Made by a program: the position numbers and the translations under genes
The notes under the pieces: generated by a model
Told to the model about the DNA's origin: nothing
What the model saw: the letters and a program-made list of their open reading frames with translations, nothing else
The model's database searches: none
Source of the DNA: Polyangium fumosum
Lineage (GTDB): Bacteria; Myxococcota_A; Polyangia; Polyangiales; Polyangiaceae
Length of the DNA stretch: 64,000 nt
NCBI RefSeq assembly: GCF_005144585.1
Contig: NZ_SSMQ01000003.1
Location: 62,001-126,000 of the forward strand
Direction: 5' to 3'
In this document: piece by piece, positions 7,332-16,686 of the stretch
How the letters are laid out: each line of letters opens with the position of its first letter
Numbering within the stretch: position 1 is the first letter of the stretch

Positions 7332-8462
7332 ATGGCACGCGACGGATCCAGCACGACGTGGGTGATGCAGGGAGCGGTCATCGTGTCGATCCTGGCGCAC
7401 GCGTCGCTGATCGCCGCCGCCGGGCTGCGGAAGGAGCACGCGCCCGAGGAGTTCGCTCCCCCGGCGGATACGTGGGCCGGGACGACGGCCGCGCCGATTG
7501 GCGGTGAGCTGCACGAGGTGGACGTGACGGGCAGCGAGATCGGAGGCGCGCCCGCCGAACCGCCGGCGCCGGCGCCCGCCCCTGCCCCCGCCGCCCCAAA
7601 CGAGCCGCCCGCGGCCGCCCCGAACGAGCCCGCAGAGCCGCCGCCGCCTCCGCCCAAGGTCGACCCGCCCAAGCCGAAGGCCGATCCGCCCAAGCCGAAG
7701 GCCGATCCGCCCAAGCCCAAGGAGCCCAAGGAGCCCAAGGAGCCCAAAAAGGATCCGGACGAGCCAGTCCCCCCCTCCCACGAGCCAGTCCCCCCCTCCC
7801 ACGAGCCAGTCCCCCCCTCCGAGGAACGATCCCCCAGCTCCGGCGAACGATCCCCCAGCTCCGGCGAACGATCCCCCGTATCCAAAAATACACCCCCCCG
7901 CACCAAAACGACGCCCCCCGTATCCAAAGACACATCCCCCAGCTCCGGGGAACAAAATCCCCCGGGGGGATCGTCTCCGGGAGGCGGGGGCTCGTTCGGC
8001 GCAGAGGGGGCGTCCTCGGTCCGCGACCTGGGGCGGGCGTTCACGCGCGCCCTGCCGATGGCCAGCGGCTCGGACGCGGCATGGGGGAAGCTAGCGATCG
8101 GCAGCGGCGGGTCGATCGAGGTGGCCATGATCATCAGCGAGGAGGGCAAGATCACCGGCGTCGAGCCCCTCGCGCCGAACCCGCCCGCGCACCTGCTCAA
8201 GGCCGCCAAGAACACCATGGCCCTCCTCCGCGGCGGGACCTTCGCGCTGCAAGGCGGCTCGGTCACCGCGGGCAAGCAGATCCTCCGGCTCTCGGTCGAG
8301 CTCAGCGACACGGACGCGCCGGAGGATCCGAGCGGCGCCGGCGCGTTTGGCCTGGCGCATCGCTGGGAAGGCAAACGCGGCGTGGCCTCCTTCACGCAGA
8401 CGAGCGGGCGTCACGTCGAGATCACCGTCGAGTTCCTGCGGGTCGAGCTCACGCGGGGCTAG
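7332..8462 (+). CDS. TonB-like proline-rich membrane protein
   Basis: A 376-residue protein. The N-terminus has one membrane segment (about residues 10-30, WVMQGAVIVSILAHASLIAAA). A long Pro/Lys/Glu/Ser linker (about 75-215) is built from short tandem repeats such as DPPKPKA, EPVPPSH and ERSPSSG. A C-terminal globular part has SIEVAMIISEEGKITGVEPL and resembles the strand-helix pattern of TonB C-terminal domains. This is the architecture of proteins that span the periplasm and couple an inner-membrane ExbB/ExbD motor to the outer membrane. No exbB/exbD is nearby, so TonB function is an inference from layout. A periplasmic scaffold is the alternative. Confidence 0.6.
   Translation: MARDGSSTTWVMQGAVIVSILAHASLIAAAGLRKEHAPEEFAPPADTWAGTTAAPIGGELHEVDVTGSEIGGAPAEPPAPAPAPAPAAPNEPPAAAPNEPAEPPPPPPKVDPPKPKADPPKPKADPPKPKEPKEPKEPKKDPDEPVPPSHEPVPPSHEPVPPSEERSPSSGERSPSSGERSPVSKNTPPRTKTTPPVSKDTSPSSGEQNPPGGSSPGGGGSFGAEGASSVRDLGRAFTRALPMASGSDAAWGKLAIGSGGSIEVAMIISEEGKITGVEPLAPNPPAHLLKAAKNTMALLRGGTFALQGGSVTAGKQILRLSVELSDTDAPEDPSGAGAFGLAHRWEGKRGVASFTQTSGRHVEITVEFLRVELTRG
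7761..7886 (+). repeat. 21-bp in-frame tandem repeats in proline-rich linker
   Basis: Two different 21-bp units sit side by side, each about three times. The first begins GAGCCAGTCCCCCCCTCCC (7761-7820, encoding EPVPPSH). The second begins GAACGATCCCCCAGCTCCG (7824-7886, encoding ERSPSSG, with the third copy diverged). Upstream are shorter repeats of AAGCCGAAGGCCGAT and AAGGAGCCC. Since all units are multiples of three, copy-number change would alter linker length without breaking the frame. Confidence 0.85.
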
Positions 8463-8515
8463 AGACCCGCTGCCACGTCGCTTGCGACCCAAGGGGACGG
8501 CTTTACGTGCCGTCC

Positions 8516-9898
8516 ATGACGTCCTCCGCGCTGGCCTTCACGCTGGGCCTGGCCCTGACCCACGGGGTCCCGGCTTGCAGCAACCGCGCCGATGCGACCA
8601 CGAACGACCGCGCCTTCACGCCCACGGCGGCGGCGGCGTTGCCCCCGGCACCGCCGGGAGAGGCGGGGGTCGCGCTCGACATCTCGACCCTCGTCGAGCA
8701 CGTGCGACCGACGGTGGTGAGCATCGCGGCCACACGCGGGGCCGAGGAGCGTGGGGACCCGCAGCGCGTGCGCGCGGGCGGGACGTCACGCTCGATCGAG
8801 CGGGCGGTGGGATCGGGCTTCATCGTGAGCCCCGACGGGCTCGTCGTGACGAACGCCCACGTGGTGCACGGCGCCGAGCGCGTGCGCGTGCAGCTCTCCG
8901 ACGGACGCGAGCTCGAAGCGTCGGTGCTCGGCGAGGACGAGAAGCTCGACGTGGCGCTGCTTGCGCTGCGCGGCGCGTCGGGCCTCGCGGTCGCGCAGTT
9001 CGGGACGAGCGAGGCGCTCCGCGTGGGCGACTACCTCGTGGCCATCGGGAGCCCGTTCGGCCTGCGGCACACGGTGACCTTGGGCATCGTGAGCGCGAAG
9101 GAGCGCGTGCTCGGGCTCGGGCCCTTCGATCACCTCATCCAGACCGACGCGAGCATCAACCCCGGTTCGAGCGGTGGCCCGGTCTTCGACGGGCGCGGCC
9201 GCGTCGTCGGCGTGAGCACGGTCATCCACGCGCGCGGGCAGGGCATCGGCTTCGCGATCCCGATCGACGACGTGCGCGCCGTGATCCCGGAGCTGCGCGA
9301 CGCGGGGCACGTCTCGCGCGGCGTGCTCGGGGTCGCGTTCCAGGCGATCTCGCACGACCTCGCGCGCGCGCTCGCGCTGCCAGGGCCGACGGGCGCGCTC
9401 GTGACGGACGTCGAGGCGGGCGGGCCGGCGTCGAAGGTGGGCATCGAGCCGGGCGACGTGATCCTGTCGGCCGACGACGAGCCGATCGATCAGGCGGCGG
9501 AGCTCGCGCGGCTGCTCGGGCACCGCAAGCCCGGCGAGTCGATGCGGCTCTTGATCCGGCACGGCAAGGAGGAGCAGGTCAAGCGCGTGGTGCTGGCGAG
9601 ACCGGAGGCCGAGGAAAAACCGGCGCAGAAGCCGGAGGACGTCGGCCCGCGCAAGACCCTCGGCGTGTCGGTGAGCGACGCGCTCGGCGGCGGGGCGCGC
9701 ATCGACGGGCTCGATCCGCGCGGCGCGGCCGCGGGCGAGCTCGAAGTGGGCGACGTCGTGGTGGAGGTCAACGGCCAGCCGATCGAGGACGGCGCGGACT
9801 TCCTGCGCCTGGTGGACAAGGCGAAACGACCGGGGACGCTGCTCGTGCGGTTGCGCCGCGACGGCGAGGCGCTCTACGCGGCGGTGCGGGTGGAGTGA
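8516..9898 (+). CDS. HtrA/DegP-type serine protease with two PDZ domains
   Basis: A 460-residue periplasmic protease. A short signal ends at VPAC (Cys 21, possible lipid anchor). The trypsin-like domain has a full catalytic triad: His115 (TNAHVV), Asp145 (KLDVALLAL) and Ser219 (NPGSSGGPV). The first PDZ domain spans about 270-350 (RGVLGVAFQ to LLIRHG), and the second about 370-455 (KTLGVSVSD to LVRLRRDG). HtrA/DegP proteases degrade or refold misfolded envelope proteins, with PDZ domains sensing exposed C-termini. I chose the ATG at 8516, with AAGGGGACGG upstream, because the longer frame is Arg-rich and overlaps the TonB-like gene. It follows that gene by 53 bp on the same strand. Confidence 0.92.
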   Translation: MTSSALAFTLGLALTHGVPACSNRADATTNDRAFTPTAAAALPPAPPGEAGVALDISTLVEHVRPTVVSIAATRGAEERGDPQRVRAGGTSRSIERAVGSGFIVSPDGLVVTNAHVVHGAERVRVQLSDGRELEASVLGEDEKLDVALLALRGASGLAVAQFGTSEALRVGDYLVAIGSPFGLRHTVTLGIVSAKERVLGLGPFDHLIQTDASINPGSSGGPVFDGRGRVVGVSTVIHARGQGIGFAIPIDDVRAVIPELRDAGHVSRGVLGVAFQAISHDLARALALPGPTGALVTDVEAGGPASKVGIEPGDVILSADDEPIDQAAELARLLGHRKPGESMRLLIRHGKEEQVKRVVLARPEAEEKPAQKPEDVGPRKTLGVSVSDALGGGARIDGLDPRGAAAGELEVGDVVVEVNGQPIEDGADFLRLVDKAKRPGTLLVRLRRDGEALYAAVRVE

Positions 9899-9901
9899 GG
9901 T

Positions 9902-11686
9902 TCAGTCGGCGGGTTCGAGGCGGCGGCGAATCGTGCGGAGCAACGCGTCGACGGCGGGCTTGTACGCGAAGGTCGGCTGCACGGGCGAGCTCACCTTCTC
10001 GGCGCAGATCGAGGCGACGACGGCTTGCGTACCGAGCTCCTTCATGACGGCGAGCGGGCGCGTGGCGGGCACGGCGCGGGCGAAGCGTTGCGTCGCGCCG
10101 TAGCTCCCGTCGGGGGCCTGGCAGACGGGGTTCGTCGTGACGTCCGTGCCCGCGCACTCGCAGTCGGCCTGGCCCGTGCACTCCTTGGGCACGCGCAGCG
10201 GGAAGATGCACGCGTACTGGAGGTCGTCGCGGGCGGTGGTCGTGCGCTCGTGGCCGTTGATGGGGTTTTCGAGCGCGCTCGCCGAGGGCGGCGCGAGCGG
10301 GATGCCCGTGCGCGGGTGGATGCCTTCGCGCGGCTCGATCGAGGCGCGCATCAGCGGATCGGCGGGCGGCTCGCCGGTCTCGGGATCGCCGAGCAGGAGC
10401 GACCAGTCGAGCTCCGTCGCCGGCAAGAGGCCCGTCGCGAGCGCCTTGGGATCCACCGCGACGTCCTGCCAAGGCACGCCGAGGATGCCGGCGAAGAAGA
10501 CGAGCTCCCGCGGGCGGTCGCCGACGAAGAGCGGGTTCTTCACGAGTTCGCCGGCGCGGTTGGAGACGACGTCGCGCGCGAAGCCGTCGACATACCGCGA
10601 GGTCGGGTAGAGGAAGTCGATGCCGAAGCGACGCTTCTGTTCGAAGCAGCGGAGGTTGAGAGGATCCTCGATCGCCGTGAAAGGCGCGCTGCATGCGGGA
10701 TCGAGTTCCGTGTCGAGGCAACCGGGCGGCGTGGGCTGCGCGCACGAGACGCAGCAGGGATCGTCCGGCGTCGCGGCGCACACGCTGCGGCCGCGTGGCA
10801 TGCGGAACGGCTTGCCGTTGAGGTCCGTGCCCTGGTTGACGGCGAAGTACTGGCCGCCGTCGCGCGTCGAGCAGTCGTCCTCGTCCGTGAGGAGCAGGAC
10901 CGCGACGAGCGAGTCGGGGCGGAGGAAGTCCGCGCGTTGCTGGAGGAGGACGTCGTCGATGCCGCTCGGAACGGCCTTGTTGTCGACGAGCGAGATGTCG
11001 AGGTACGGATCGGGGTCGACGAGGAAGCGGTAGATGCTCTCGAGCTGCGCCTCGAAGCCGCAGCCCTTCGTGCGCACGCCGCCCACGATCTCGGCGAGCT
11101 TCGCGCCGAGCGCGCCGAGATCCGCGTCGCCCGGGGGGTTCGACGCCTGGCCCGGATCCCACGCGAGGAAGCCCTTGTTCTCCCAGGTGGGCACGGCGCC
11201 GCCGCTCGCCGCGCGGGTGAGCAGCCGCGCGCGATCGTTGGCGCTCGGATCGAACGTGCTGCTCGCCGGGCTGCAGATGTCCGCGCCGTGACCGCCGATG
11301 CTCGTGGAGATCACGCCGATGTGGATGTCCCTGACAGGCGCGAAGTCCCGCACACCAACAGGGCAAGGCGCCTCGGGGCTCGCCGTCTCGGAGACGATGG
11401 TGCCGAAGCCGTTCACGCAAGCGGGGCGCGTGAGCCTGTCGAGCAGGTAAGGCAACGTCTCGACGAGCAGGCCTTGCGCGGCGTCGAGGTTCCGCGAGTT
11501 GTCCACGACGAGCAGAAGATCGAGCTTGTCTGCGCGAGCCGCCGCGGGGGGCGGACCCGTGTCGATCGGCGGGACGGAAACATCGTCTTCGCCTTCGAGG
11601 GTGGTCTCGAGGTCTGCACGACCCGCACATCCGAAAGGCAGCGCCGCGGCGAGCACGAATGCCGCGGCTCGGTTCCACGAGCGCAT
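9902..11686 (-). CDS. vWA-like lipoprotein, cysteine-containing
   Basis: A 594-residue lipoprotein (lipobox PFGC, Cys 20). At residues 56-66 DLLLVVDNSRN marks the first strand and metal-site loop of a von Willebrand factor A-like domain. The usual DxSxS has become DNSRN, so metal binding may be weaker. Later it has LVAVLLLTDEDDCS, the second conserved strand of this domain, and many cysteines likely in disulfides (for example CVNGFGTIVSETASPEAPC, DDPCCVSCAQ and CTGQADCECAG). Proteins of this kind are frequent in myxobacteria and are thought to be surface-exposed binding proteins. The function is unknown. It converges with the HtrA gene, with only 3 bp between stops. Confidence 0.7.
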   Translation of the reverse strand: MRSWNRAAAFVLAAALPFGCAGRADLETTLEGEDDVSVPPIDTGPPPAAARADKLDLLLVVDNSRNLDAAQGLLVETLPYLLDRLTRPACVNGFGTIVSETASPEAPCPVGVRDFAPVRDIHIGVISTSIGGHGADICSPASSTFDPSANDRARLLTRAASGGAVPTWENKGFLAWDPGQASNPPGDADLGALGAKLAEIVGGVRTKGCGFEAQLESIYRFLVDPDPYLDISLVDNKAVPSGIDDVLLQQRADFLRPDSLVAVLLLTDEDDCSTRDGGQYFAVNQGTDLNGKPFRMPRGRSVCAATPDDPCCVSCAQPTPPGCLDTELDPACSAPFTAIEDPLNLRCFEQKRRFGIDFLYPTSRYVDGFARDVVSNRAGELVKNPLFVGDRPRELVFFAGILGVPWQDVAVDPKALATGLLPATELDWSLLLGDPETGEPPADPLMRASIEPREGIHPRTGIPLAPPSASALENPINGHERTTTARDDLQYACIFPLRVPKECTGQADCECAGTDVTTNPVCQAPDGSYGATQRFARAVPATRPLAVMKELGTQAVVASICAEKVSSPVQPTFAYKPAVDALLRTIRRRLEPAD

Positions 11687-11738
11687 GATGCCCCCGAGGC
11701 TACATGGTCGCCCGGGAGGCTGCTACGTTAGCGCCATC

Positions 11739-11972
11739 ATGGGAGCATCCTCCCGACCAACTTGCCCGCAGTGCGGCCGCGAGGCCGTGCTCGGGCCCGA
11801 AAACCCCGCGCGGCCCTTCTGCTCGGCCCGGTGCAAGGTGCTCGACCTGGAGCGCTGGCTCACGGGTGCCTACCGTGTCCCCGGCCCACCGGTCGACACG
11901 AGCATGCTGGAGGGCGAGGGGACGCGCAGGGAGGACGATCCCGACGAACCGAAGGGAGACGAAGAAACGTGA
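11739..11972 (+). CDS. yacG: DNA gyrase inhibitor YacG-like zinc protein
   Basis: A 77-residue protein with the YacG zinc site: Cys9 and Cys12 (CPQC), Cys28 and Cys32 (FCSARC), with the RPFCSARCKVLDLERWL block typical of the family. YacG binds GyrB and blocks DNA binding in E. coli. The C-terminal tail is acidic. The ATG at 11739 excludes a long Arg/Ser-rich upstream extension. Its TGA stop overlaps the GTG start of the next gene (GTGA), so the two are probably translated together. Confidence 0.85.
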   Translation: MGASSRPTCPQCGREAVLGPENPARPFCSARCKVLDLERWLTGAYRVPGPPVDTSMLEGEGTRREDDPDEPKGDEET

Positions 11973-12793
11973 CGACGAAACGCACGACCCGGCTTGCCGG
12001 GATCACGCTCGCCTCCGCGGTCTTGCTCGTATCCTTGGCCTACGTACGGACCGCAGACGCACAGGACATGTCGGCCGGAGGGCTCTCGCCGCCGCCCCCG
12101 ATGGCGCCCTCGGCGAGCCAGGCGCCGGCCGCCTCGGAGACGTCGCAAGACCTCGACGACGCGAAGAAGAGCGACTCGGGCCGCGGCCTCGAGTGGGTGT
12201 ACCTGGAGGCCGAAGGCGGCTTCCAGCACGTGGGTCTCCGGACCTTCAACATCGACGAGCAGAGCTTCAGCGCGGGGTTCATCGAGACACAGGCGAACGG
12301 CCCGGTGATCGGCGCGGGGCTCGGCTTGCGGCTCGTGTTCATCACGATCGGCGCGCGCGGCCGCGTGGGCTTCTTCAACACGTGGGACCTCTTCAGCGTC
12401 GGCGGCGAGATCGGCCTGCACCTGCCGCTCGGCAACCTGGAGCCGCACTTCGAGCTCGGCGGCGGCTACACGGCGCTCGGCAGCTTCAAGAGCGCGCTCC
12501 AGAGCGGCGCGGCGGCGACGGCCCTGGAGAACACGCAGGTCCACGGGTTTTACGTGCGCGGCCAGGCCGGGCTCGACTACTACATCACGCCCATGTTCAC
12601 GCTCGGCGTGAGCGCGAGCGCCGAGGTCCTCGGCCTCACGCGCCCGGGGCTCGATCCCTCGAAGGTCACGGAGATCCAGGGCGATCCGAACCTCACGACC
12701 CTCGAACGAGCACGCGCGGAAGTGCTCAAGGTCGAAGGGTCGAGCTACGGTGCCGCGGTCACCGGCTCCGCCGTGCTGGGGCTCCACTTCTAG
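11969..12793 (+). CDS. Predicted outer-membrane beta-barrel protein
   Basis: A 274-residue protein starting with GTG at 11969, which overlaps the yacG stop by 4 bases. The signal peptide is clear (LAGITLASAVLLVSLAYV, cleavage after ADA). A Pro/Ala-rich linker follows, then about 200 residues of alternating hydrophobic/polar strands with many Gly and aromatic residues (YLEAEGGFQHVGLRTF, GAGLGLRLVFITIGARGRVGF, HFELGGGYTALGSF), ending in Phe (AVLGLHF). That pattern suggests an OmpA/OmpW-like small barrel. No family could be named. Confidence 0.6.
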   Translation: MTTKRTTRLAGITLASAVLLVSLAYVRTADAQDMSAGGLSPPPPMAPSASQAPAASETSQDLDDAKKSDSGRGLEWVYLEAEGGFQHVGLRTFNIDEQSFSAGFIETQANGPVIGAGLGLRLVFITIGARGRVGFFNTWDLFSVGGEIGLHLPLGNLEPHFELGGGYTALGSFKSALQSGAAATALENTQVHGFYVRGQAGLDYYITPMFTLGVSASAEVLGLTRPGLDPSKVTEIQGDPNLTTLERARAEVLKVEGSSYGAAVTGSAVLGLHF

Positions 12794-12797
12794 AACG

Positions 12798-13982
12798 TTG
12801 CTCGCCCTCCAGATCCTCCTCGGCCTGCTCGCGCTCGCAGCGCCCGTCGCGCTGTACGTGGGGTTCGCCTCGCGCGACACGCTCCGCCCCTCGAGCCCGC
12901 GCTCGGTCGTGGCGACGTTCGCGCTCGGCATGCTCGCGTGCGTCCCGGCGGAGCTCTGCGAGCGCGCGCTCACGGGCGTGCTCGGGCCGCGCAAGCTCGG
13001 CGTGGGGATCGATCTCGCGGCGCTCGTGTACGCTTACCTCGTGGCCGCGCCGCTCGAAGAGGCGCTCAAGGTCGCGGCCGCGACGCCCGCGTTCCGCCTG
13101 CGCGTGGGGCAACATCGGCCGATCGACGCGATCTCGTACGCGGCGGCCGCGGCGCTCGGGTTCATGACGCTGAAGAGCGCGTTGTTCCTGATCGGCCTTC
13201 CGTTCTCGCTCATCGCGCCGGCACGCACGGCGCTGACGACGCTCGCGGCGACGTGCCTCGCGACGTGGTGGGGCTTCGCGCTCGGCCGTGATGGACAGGG
13301 CCGCATGGGCGGCGGCTGGTTCAACGCGGCCTGGGCCCTCGCCGCGGCCGGCAACGCGATCGCGCACCACGTCGCGTTTGCCCGGGGGCCGGCGTCGTTG
13401 CTCGCGACGATCCCGATCCTCGTGGTCGCCGGCGTCCTCGCCTGGATCGGCGTCCGCGACGTGCTCCAGCGGAGCGCGGAGGCGGTGAAGGTCGAGCCAC
13501 GCGAGCGCGAGCATGAGCCGAAGAAGCCGCGCCTCTTGCCGCTCGCGCCGCCTTCGCTCCGGGCGATGCGCGAGGCGCTCCGGCGCTCGGAGCGGCCCCT
13601 CTCGTTTTTCTGGATCGGCCTCGGCATGCTCGTGACGACGGGCATGATCACGGCGATGCTCGTGGGCGCGGTGCTGCTCGGGCGAAGGCTCGGCTTCGAG
13701 TTCGCGTCGATCGATCGCGACGCGTCGAACGCCGTCGCGCCGCTCCTCCTCCTGGCGAGCGCGGCGCTGCTCTCGTTCCTGTTCGCGGGGTGGATCGTGG
13801 CGCGCGCGTCGGCGGCGCGGAGCGTGCTCGAACCGGCGATCAGCGCGCTCCTGGCGATCGTCGGGACGATCGTGCTGCTCGGGCTCGCGGCGCCGGTGGC
13901 GGTGGTGATCGCGCTCGCGTGCGCGCCGCTCGCGTTCGCGCTGGCTTGTCTCGGGGCTTGGCTCGGGCTGTCGGACGCGTAG
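12798..13982 (+). CDS. PrsW-like multi-pass membrane protein, catalytic residues altered
   Basis: About 394 residues with eight or more hydrophobic segments. APLEEALKVAA near residue 80 matches motif 1 (EExxK) of the PrsW/CPBP-type intramembrane proteases, and the following GF-AL region fits motif 2. The motif-2 Glu is replaced (GFMTLKS where the family has GFxxxEN), and the motif-3 His is missing in LAATCLATWWGFALG. It may therefore be a non-catalytic relative. The start is uncertain. TTG at 12798 follows the previous stop by 4 bases, while a GTG at 12750 would overlap the upstream gene by 44 bases. A second hydrophobic half (residues 270-390) is separated by a charged linker. Confidence 0.55.
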   Translation: MLALQILLGLLALAAPVALYVGFASRDTLRPSSPRSVVATFALGMLACVPAELCERALTGVLGPRKLGVGIDLAALVYAYLVAAPLEEALKVAAATPAFRLRVGQHRPIDAISYAAAAALGFMTLKSALFLIGLPFSLIAPARTALTTLAATCLATWWGFALGRDGQGRMGGGWFNAAWALAAAGNAIAHHVAFARGPASLLATIPILVVAGVLAWIGVRDVLQRSAEAVKVEPREREHEPKKPRLLPLAPPSLRAMREALRRSERPLSFFWIGLGMLVTTGMITAMLVGAVLLGRRLGFEFASIDRDASNAVAPLLLLASAALLSFLFAGWIVARASAARSVLEPAISALLAIVGTIVLLGLAAPVAVVIALACAPLAFALACLGAWLGLSDA

Positions 13983-13984
13983 GT

Positions 13985-15079
13985 CTACGCGGAGGCCGTC
14001 TCGTTCTCGTGGCCGAGTTCGGTTTGAAGCTCCTTCAAGAGCTCCTGCGCGCGGGCCGAGATCTGCTTCGGCACCTGCACCTGCACGACGACCTGGAGCG
14101 AGCCGCGGCCCCGGCCGTCGACGCGCGGCATGCCCTTGCCGCGCACGGTGATCACCTCGCCGGGCTGCGTGCCGGCGGGGATGTCGATGCTGACCTTGCT
14201 CTCGTCGGGCAGTTCGATCTCGGACGTGCCGCCGAGCGTCGCGCTGGCGAAGGACACGAGCGCGCGCGTGACGAGGTCGGCGCCATCGCGCTCGAAGCGC
14301 TCGTCTTGCTGGAGGTCGACGTCGACGTAGAGGTCGCCGGGCGGGCCACCGAGCGCGCCGGGCATGCCTTGTCCGGGCACGCGGAGGCGCTGGCCGGCGT
14401 CGATGCCGGCCGGGAAGTTCACGACGACCTTGCGCGACTTCTCGACCGCGCCGGCGCCGTTGCACGAAGGACACGGCGTCTTCACGACCGTGCCTTCGCC
14501 GCGGCACTCGGGGCACGTCTGCGTGAACATGACGAACCCGCGCGCCGTCGACACCTGCCCGGCGCCTTCACACACGCCGCACGTCTTGCGCTTCGTGCCG
14601 GGCTTGGCGCCGCTGCCCTGGCACTCCTCGCAGGCGACGGGCGTCCGCAGCACGACCTCGCGCTTCGTGCCCGTCATCGCCTCGCGCAGCGTGAGGCGTT
14701 GCTCGACGCGGAGGTCTTGCCCGCGCGCCGGGCCGCGCGAACGACGTTGCCCGCCGCCGGCGAACCCACCGCCGCCGAACCCGCCGAACAGCTCCGAGAA
14801 GATGTCCTGGAAGTGCGTGAAGATGTCCTGGCCGCCCATGTCGGGCATGCCCTCGACACCGGCGTGACCGTAGCGGTCATACCGCGCGCGCTTCTGATCG
14901 TCGGACAAGACCTGATAGGCCTCGGTGGCTTCCTTGAAGCGCGCCTCGGCCTCCTTGTCGCCCGGGTTCCGGTCGGGGTGGTTCTTGAGGGCAGCGGCCC
15001 TGTACGCTTTGCGGAGCTCGTCGGTCGAAGCTTCCTTCGACAGCCCGAGAACCTCGTAATAATCCCGTTTTTGGCTCAT
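13985..15079 (-). CDS. dnaJ: Chaperone protein DnaJ
   Basis: A 364-residue type-I DnaJ. The J-domain (residues 1-70) has HPD at 34-36. A Gly/Phe-rich linker follows (ELFGGFGGGGFAGGG), then the zinc domain with four CxxCxGxG motifs (CEECQGSG, CGVCEGAG, CPECRGEG, CPSCNGAG) and a C-terminal substrate-binding region (KVSIDIPAGTQPGEVITVRG). It stimulates DnaK ATPase and delivers unfolded clients. The start at MSQKRDYYEVLG is canonical; 25 upstream in-frame residues are not. dnaK and grpE are absent nearby. A promoter with an internal palindrome lies just upstream. Confidence 0.96.
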   Translation of the reverse strand: MSQKRDYYEVLGLSKEASTDELRKAYRAAALKNHPDRNPGDKEAEARFKEATEAYQVLSDDQKRARYDRYGHAGVEGMPDMGGQDIFTHFQDIFSELFGGFGGGGFAGGGQRRSRGPARGQDLRVEQRLTLREAMTGTKREVVLRTPVACEECQGSGAKPGTKRKTCGVCEGAGQVSTARGFVMFTQTCPECRGEGTVVKTPCPSCNGAGAVEKSRKVVVNFPAGIDAGQRLRVPGQGMPGALGGPPGDLYVDVDLQQDERFERDGADLVTRALVSFASATLGGTSEIELPDESKVSIDIPAGTQPGEVITVRGKGMPRVDGRGRGSLQVVVQVQVPKQISARAQELLKELQTELGHENETASA

Positions 15080-15126
15080 GATCGCGGCGACCGGGGCGGC
15101 GGCCGCACAGGCCGCAAGGCCGTGAG

Positions 15127-15154
15127 ACGATAAGTCGCCCCTAGGGGCTGTCAA
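15127..15154 (-). promoter_or_regulatory. Candidate dnaJ promoter with operator-like palindrome
   Basis: On the minus strand TTGACA (15149-15154) is followed after 16 bp by TATCGT (15127-15132), 48 bases from the dnaJ ATG. The spacer contains a perfect 12-bp palindrome, GCCCCTAGGGGC (15137-15148), the classic position for a repressor. It does not resemble the CIRCE element bound by HrcA. The -10 match is moderate (4 of 6). Confidence 0.5.
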
Positions 15155-15177
15155 CCAAGCCAGCGCACCCGGCTTGG
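15155..15177 (-). terminator. Hairpin after ftsZ, end of dcw cluster
   Basis: CCAAGCC (15155-15161) and GGCTTGG (15171-15177) form a perfect 7-bp stem with a 9-nt loop, 21 bases after the ftsZ stop. There is no U-tract after it, so if it ends transcription it is weak or factor-assisted. It directly abuts the -35 box of the dnaJ promoter. Confidence 0.5.
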
Positions 15178-15197
15178 CCAGCCCCCCCTATCCGGAT

Positions 15198-16523
<1,326 letters not shown>

Positions 16524-16593
16524 GAAACGCCTCCCGGGATTTCTTTCCGGCCGCTCGGGGCCAAGGGAGCCTCGCCTGCTCCCAGGGCGACTC

Positions 16594-16615
16594 CATGGGG
16601 TGCCTCTCCCCCATG
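16594..16615 (-). promoter_or_regulatory. Leader hairpin upstream of ftsZ
   Basis: CATGGGG (16594-16600) and CCCCATG (16609-16615) are perfect arms with an 8-nt loop in the 163-bp ftsA-ftsZ spacer, about 70 bases from the ftsZ start. Further upstream in the same spacer TTCGT-AAA-ACGAA forms another small dyad in an AT-rich patch. Either could be a transcript structure or a protein site. No promoter was recognised with confidence. Confidence 0.35.
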
Positions 16616-16686
16616 AAACCGCCTATCAATCACTCACGCTTCGCTATCTCGACTTCGTTTTACGAAATTTACCCTCGTGCGTCAGC

